Origin: DASYAN01 sp036501345
Lineage (GTDB): Bacteria; Chloroflexota; Ktedonobacteria; Ktedonobacterales; Ktedonobacteraceae
DNA length: 16,238 bases
Direction: 5' to 3'
Assembly: GCA_036501345.1 (NCBI GenBank)
Contig: DASYAN010000524.1
Coordinates: 1-16,238 of the forward strand
Part shown: piece by piece, positions 13,825 to 16,238 of the stretch
Numbering within the stretch: the stretch's first letter is position 1
Layout of the letters: every line of letters begins with the position of its first letter
Made by a program: the position numbers and the translations under genes
Notes under the pieces: generated by a model
What the model saw: the letters and a program-made list of their open reading frames with translations, nothing else
Told to the model about the DNA's origin: nothing
Database searches by the model: none

Positions 13825-14214
13825 ATGAGTGAAATGCTGCAACTCAGACCAACGGTACGCAAGAAACCAATTGAGCTCAGCCATGAGGAACGGGCTCAAT
13901 TGAACACTATCATCGACCTTCTTATTCCATCGGACAACGATTTTCCTCCACCATCCAGTTTACATTTAGTTGATGAACTTTTACACCATCTGCGTTCCAC
14001 AGGTGAGTACAAAGCTACATTGACATTGAGTGAGCATCGACTCCGGGGTGTTCTACAAGAGCTCAATATAGCGGCAGGAGGCAACTTCTGTCAGACTAGC
14101 CATGAAAAGCAACTCACACTATTGAGACTCCTAGAATATCAAGATTTGGCCTTCTTCCAAACCTTGTGGACCCTTGTGAATCACACATATTATAAGCTGT
14201 TGGCAACTCGATGA
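13825..14214 (+). CDS. gluconate 2-dehydrogenase subunit 3-like protein
   Basis: In three-subunit membrane-bound dehydrogenases this small subunit partners a GMC flavoprotein and is needed for its maturation or export. The frame is open from 13744, but the ATG at 13825 with AAGAGGAG five bases ahead is clearly the start, giving 129 residues (MSEMLQLRPTVRKKPIELS). The family pattern is visible as LSHEERAQLNTIIDLLIPSDNDFPPPSSLHLVDELLHHL near the N-terminus. The C-terminal helix LLRLLEYQDLAFFQTLWTLVNHTYYKL matches the usual F..L..L...GYY ending. It lacks a twin-arginine signal and is shorter than typical members (about 170-240). No GMC oxidoreductase or cytochrome gene follows: the next gene is on the other strand. 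It is either an orphan subunit or a related domain with another job. Confidence 0.6.
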   Translation: MSEMLQLRPTVRKKPIELSHEERAQLNTIIDLLIPSDNDFPPPSSLHLVDELLHHLRSTGEYKATLTLSEHRLRGVLQELNIAAGGNFCQTSHEKQLTLLRLLEYQDLAFFQTLWTLVNHTYYKLLATR

Positions 14215-14349
14215 CGACCCCAACACCACTGTCTTCCTAAAGTACTTGGGATAGGGCAGTATCCACAACGCAATATTTCCCATTAGCATGATATAACGAG
14301 TGCAGCGTCGCAAGTCCTCTAAAGATCACCGCAGATTGTACACACATAA

Positions 14350-14377
14350 AAAATTCCCGTAAGGGCAAAATTCCCGT
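14350..14377. repeat. direct repeat of AAAATTCCCGT
   Basis: Two identical 11-base copies (14350-14360 and 14367-14377), 17 bases apart, in the 310-base gap between two convergent genes. The gap (14215-14524) holds no supported ORF. I see no clear terminator for the plus-strand gene in it. Confidence 0.35.
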
Positions 14378-14514
14378 GTAACTGAGCTCAACTATTCTCC
14401 TTGGTCGTGTACTCAGAAAACGCAAGTTTTACCCTAACGGATTTTTTTGCTGCGTCCTTCGAGGCTGTTATCAACCCACAAGGTCAAACCTAGCCTCAGC
14501 TACTAAGAGAGAAA

Positions 14515-14551
14515 GAGCCAGACATTAGAGCAGGGTTAGAATTTCTGGCTC
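14515..14551 (-). terminator. probable rho-independent terminator of map
   Basis: On the minus strand GAGCCAGA (14551-14544) pairs with TCTGGCTC (14522-14515) over a 21-base loop, followed by the pyrimidine-rich TTTCTCTCTT. The stem spans the map stop codon. The loop is long and the tail is not a pure T-run, so this is a moderate call. Confidence 0.45.
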
Positions 14552-15313
14552 ACCATCAGTAATGGCCAGCGAATGTTCAAATTGGGCCGAGAGGGAACCA
14601 TCAGCAGTTTTAACAGTCCAGAGGTCAGACATGACACGTGTTTCGGGTCCACCTGCGTTGATCATTGGCTCGATGGTAAAGACCATGCCGGGCTTAATGC
14701 GAAGACCTGTGCTAGGACGCCCAAAATGTGGCACTCCGGGGTCTTCGTGAAGCGAACGCCCAACACCATGCCCATACCACTCGCGTACAGTAGAAAAACC
14801 TTGTGCCTCGGCATATTCCTGTATTGCAGCTCCAATGTCGCCCAATCTTTTTCTGGGACGAGCCTGCTCAATACCCAATTCCAGGCATCGTTCAGCTACC
14901 TCTAACAGATGCTGCGTCTGACTATCCAGCTTGCCAACACCAAAGGTCACACAAGCATCACCCACCCAGCCCTGGTAGAGCACTCCAATATCAATTCCAA
15001 CAATATCGCCTTCGCGCAGTTCCTCCTGCGTATTAGGAATGCCATGACAAATCACGTCATTAACCGCCACACAAATGGTAGCTGGAAATGGTGGAGTGGG
15101 AGGATGACCATTACGGGCCGCTTTCGCTCCATAACCTTTATAAATAGGTTTGGCCCCTTTGCTAAGGATATAATCCTCGGCAATACGGTCGAGTTCGCCA
15201 GTTGTGACTCCTGGTACAATGTATGAGCGAAGCACCTCGTATGTTTCAGCAACAACACGTCCAGCCTCGCGTAACTGTGCAATCTCTTTGCGTGATTTCA
15301 GTAGAGCTACCAT
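14525..15313 (-). CDS. map: methionine aminopeptidase, type I
   Basis: Map removes the initiator methionine from nascent proteins and is essential in most bacteria. I choose the ATG at 15313 (MVALLKSRKEIAQLREAG; AGAGGA upstream), giving 262 residues; a GTG 19 codons earlier would add a low-complexity tail (SQQENTEKKEEN). The five metal ligands are present: Asp108 (DIGV), Asp119 (VGDACVTF), His182 (YGHGVG), Glu215 (TIEPM) and Glu246 (FEHSLAIT). The substrate-contacting His90 is in ICHGIP. Odd point: between KGYG and FPATICVAVND there is an insertion of roughly a dozen residues (AKAARNGHPPTPP) where most type I enzymes have two or three. It follows the XRE gene with a 64-base gap on the same strand, so the two are probably co-transcribed. 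Confidence 0.95.
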   Translation of the reverse strand: MVALLKSRKEIAQLREAGRVVAETYEVLRSYIVPGVTTGELDRIAEDYILSKGAKPIYKGYGAKAARNGHPPTPPFPATICVAVNDVICHGIPNTQEELREGDIVGIDIGVLYQGWVGDACVTFGVGKLDSQTQHLLEVAERCLELGIEQARPRKRLGDIGAAIQEYAEAQGFSTVREWYGHGVGRSLHEDPGVPHFGRPSTGLRIKPGMVFTIEPMINAGGPETRVMSDLWTVKTADGSLSAQFEHSLAITDGEPEILTLL

Positions 15314-15377
15314 GTTTTCCTCTTTTTTCTCTGTATTCTCTTGTTGAGATGCGTTTGATGTACAGTCCACTACATTA

Positions 15378-15650
15378 TCAACTCACAGGGATATCCGCCT
15401 CTTGCGGCTGTTCCCAGGTGAGCAGGTCTGTAGTTGTGACCCTCAAATATTGATTGAAATAGGTGAGCAAGTGATCAATGGTTGTATAATCGATACGCTG
15501 GCTCTTCCCAGTATGGAGTGCGGCCAGCACACTCAGTGACACTCCACTCTCTTCTGCTAGACGACGAAGACTTAAAGCGGGTTTGCCCTCTTTGACGCGT
15601 TCGACATTGGCCCTAGCAAGTAATAATCGCAGTTTGCAATAAATGGTCAC
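15378..15650 (-). CDS. XRE-family helix-turn-helix regulator
   Basis: The likely start is the GTG at 15650, preceded by GGAGG with five bases between; it gives 90 residues (VTIYCKLRLLLARANVERV). A TTG 12 codons earlier is open but has no ribosome-binding site. The Cro/C1-type helix-turn-helix spans roughly residues 24-78. LSLRRLAEESGVSLSVLAALHTGK is the recognition core, and IDYTTIDHLLTYFNQYLRVTTTDLL is the closing helix pair of this family. No extra ligand-binding or protease domain is attached. It is the first gene of a probable two-gene unit with map, behind a clear promoter. An autoregulatory role is a reasonable guess but is not shown by the sequence. Confidence 0.85.
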   Translation of the reverse strand: MTIYCKLRLLLARANVERVKEGKPALSLRRLAEESGVSLSVLAALHTGKSQRIDYTTIDHLLTYFNQYLRVTTTDLLTWEQPQEADIPVS

Positions 15651-15700
15651 CAGTACCTCCGCGTGAACTTTTCTCTGTCTTCTCAATTCATATCACCGAG

Positions 15701-15730
15701 AGCATAGCAGAAGGTGTTGTGGAATGTCAA
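15701..15730 (-). promoter_or_regulatory. sigma-70-type promoter of the XRE-map unit
   Basis: On the minus strand TTGACA (15730-15725) and TATGCT (15706-15701) are separated by 18 bases: a perfect -35 and a four-of-six -10. It lies 51 bases upstream of the GTG start of the XRE gene. Confidence 0.6.
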
Positions 15731-15955
15731 TACAATGTAGGGACTTGTCGCTACGTTAAGATAAGTAGGTTTAGAGAAGATATGCGCTGTATGGATTGAC
15801 GGCCCTTTGTCCCTTAATGTAGAATACACTTCTACCTGACCAATGAGCTACCGGAAGATGGTGCGCACAAATAGCTTCTCGATAACTACCTGATGTATAC
15901 AGAGAGAAAATTCACACTCGAGCTATTGCAATCTTCAGCTCTTGCCCGTATACTT

Positions 15956-15983
15956 TTGACAAGATCTAGAACACATGTATCTG
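15956..15983 (+). promoter_or_regulatory. possible promoter of the MoaD/ThiS-like gene
   Basis: A perfect TTGACA (15956-15961) is followed 16 bases later by TATCTG (15978-15983), a weak -10. Transcription would begin near 15990. That leaves a workable leader only for the ATG at 16036, not for the one at 16000. The rest of 15731-15955 holds no supported ORF. Confidence 0.35.
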
Positions 15984-16035
15984 GGATGTCTTTCCTACCA
16001 TGGATCATATTAAACTAGAGGTCAGCAATAATAGG

Positions 16036-16238
16036 ATGAATAAAGATCAGAAAACAGCCGTGACTTTGCGTCTTCCCTCGACACTAAGTGCCTATAGCGG
16101 AGGAAAGAGTCAAATAACTTTGCATGCTGATACTGTGGAGGAAATGCTTATACACCTGCAGCAACAATACCCACAGATATGGACTCGTCTCTGTACCGAG
16201 CAAGGTACGATTCGTCAACAGGTAAAAATCTTTGTGAA
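16036..16238 (+). CDS. MoaD/ThiS-family sulfur-carrier protein, 3'-truncated by window edge
   Basis: The 67 visible codons begin MNKDQKTAVTLRLPSTLSAYSGGKSQITLHADTVEEML. They continue HLQQQYPQIWTRLCTEQGTIRQQVKIFVN, the beta-grasp ubiquitin-like pattern of MoaD/ThiS sulfur carriers. The family's C-terminal Gly-Gly, which is thiocarboxylated, would lie past the window, so function as a carrier for molybdopterin, thiamine or another thio-product is unproven. An in-frame ATG at 16000 would add 12 residues; neither start has a strong ribosome-binding site, and the promoter position favours 16036. No other cofactor gene is visible within the window. Confidence 0.75.
   Translation, partial: MNKDQKTAVTLRLPSTLSAYSGGKSQITLHADTVEEMLIHLQQQYPQIWTRLCTEQGTIRQQVKIFV

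Overview
The window is bacterial chromosomal DNA of moderate GC content. Short housekeeping transcription units alternate with an AT-richer island of decayed mobile DNA. The protein style (IS701-type transposase debris, GH15 glucosidase, SCP2 protein, GT39-like membrane protein, an XRE regulator ahead of map) resembles large-genome soil Chloroflexota such as Ktedonobacteria. That placement is an inference, because no rRNA or other decisive marker is present.

Layout. Bases 1-631 (+) hold the 3' part of a type I-beta DAHP synthase gene (shikimate pathway). Bases about 677-5912 (all minus strand) form an island. Read in the direction of transcription it holds a C-terminal scrap of an IS701-type transposase, a 658-residue highly charged coiled-coil protein of unknown function, a DDE transposase split over two frames at a canonical A_AAA_AAG slippery heptamer, an N-terminal scrap of a second IS701-type transposase, and a small unplaced ORF. 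Bases 6210-7243 (-) carry a QueD/PTPS-family enzyme and a small hypothetical protein. Bases 7508-7828 (+) carry a stand-alone SCP2 domain protein. Bases 7906-9849 (-) encode a polytopic GT-C/GT39-like membrane protein. Bases 9850-10378 are non-coding and unusually structured: an IS605/TnpB-end-like hairpin, several inverted repeats and a 21-22 bp repeat array. Bases 10379-12241 (+) encode a GH15 glucoamylase/trehalase-type enzyme and 12388-13254 (+) encode PurU. Bases 13825-14214 (+) encode a small protein like gluconate 2-dehydrogenase subunit 3. Bases 14525-15650 (-) carry an XRE regulator followed by methionine aminopeptidase, behind a good sigma-70-type promoter. The window ends inside a MoaD/ThiS-like gene (+).

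Functionally this is not one pathway. The housekeeping genes (DAHP synthase, QueD, PurU, Map) sit in separate small units, most with their own recognisable promoter or ribosome-binding site. The only likely operon is XRE-map. I see no rRNA, tRNA, CRISPR array, toxin-antitoxin pair or complete defence system.

The most notable items are: a His-to-Gln change at a position I align to a metal ligand of DAHP synthase; two unlinked arrays of about 21-22 bp repeats sharing a GGACA/GACAACTT core, which look like orphan transposon-end binding arrays; a textbook programmed -1 frameshift cassette in the transposase; and the novel coiled-coil protein with LPEIP/LPELP motifs inside the island.
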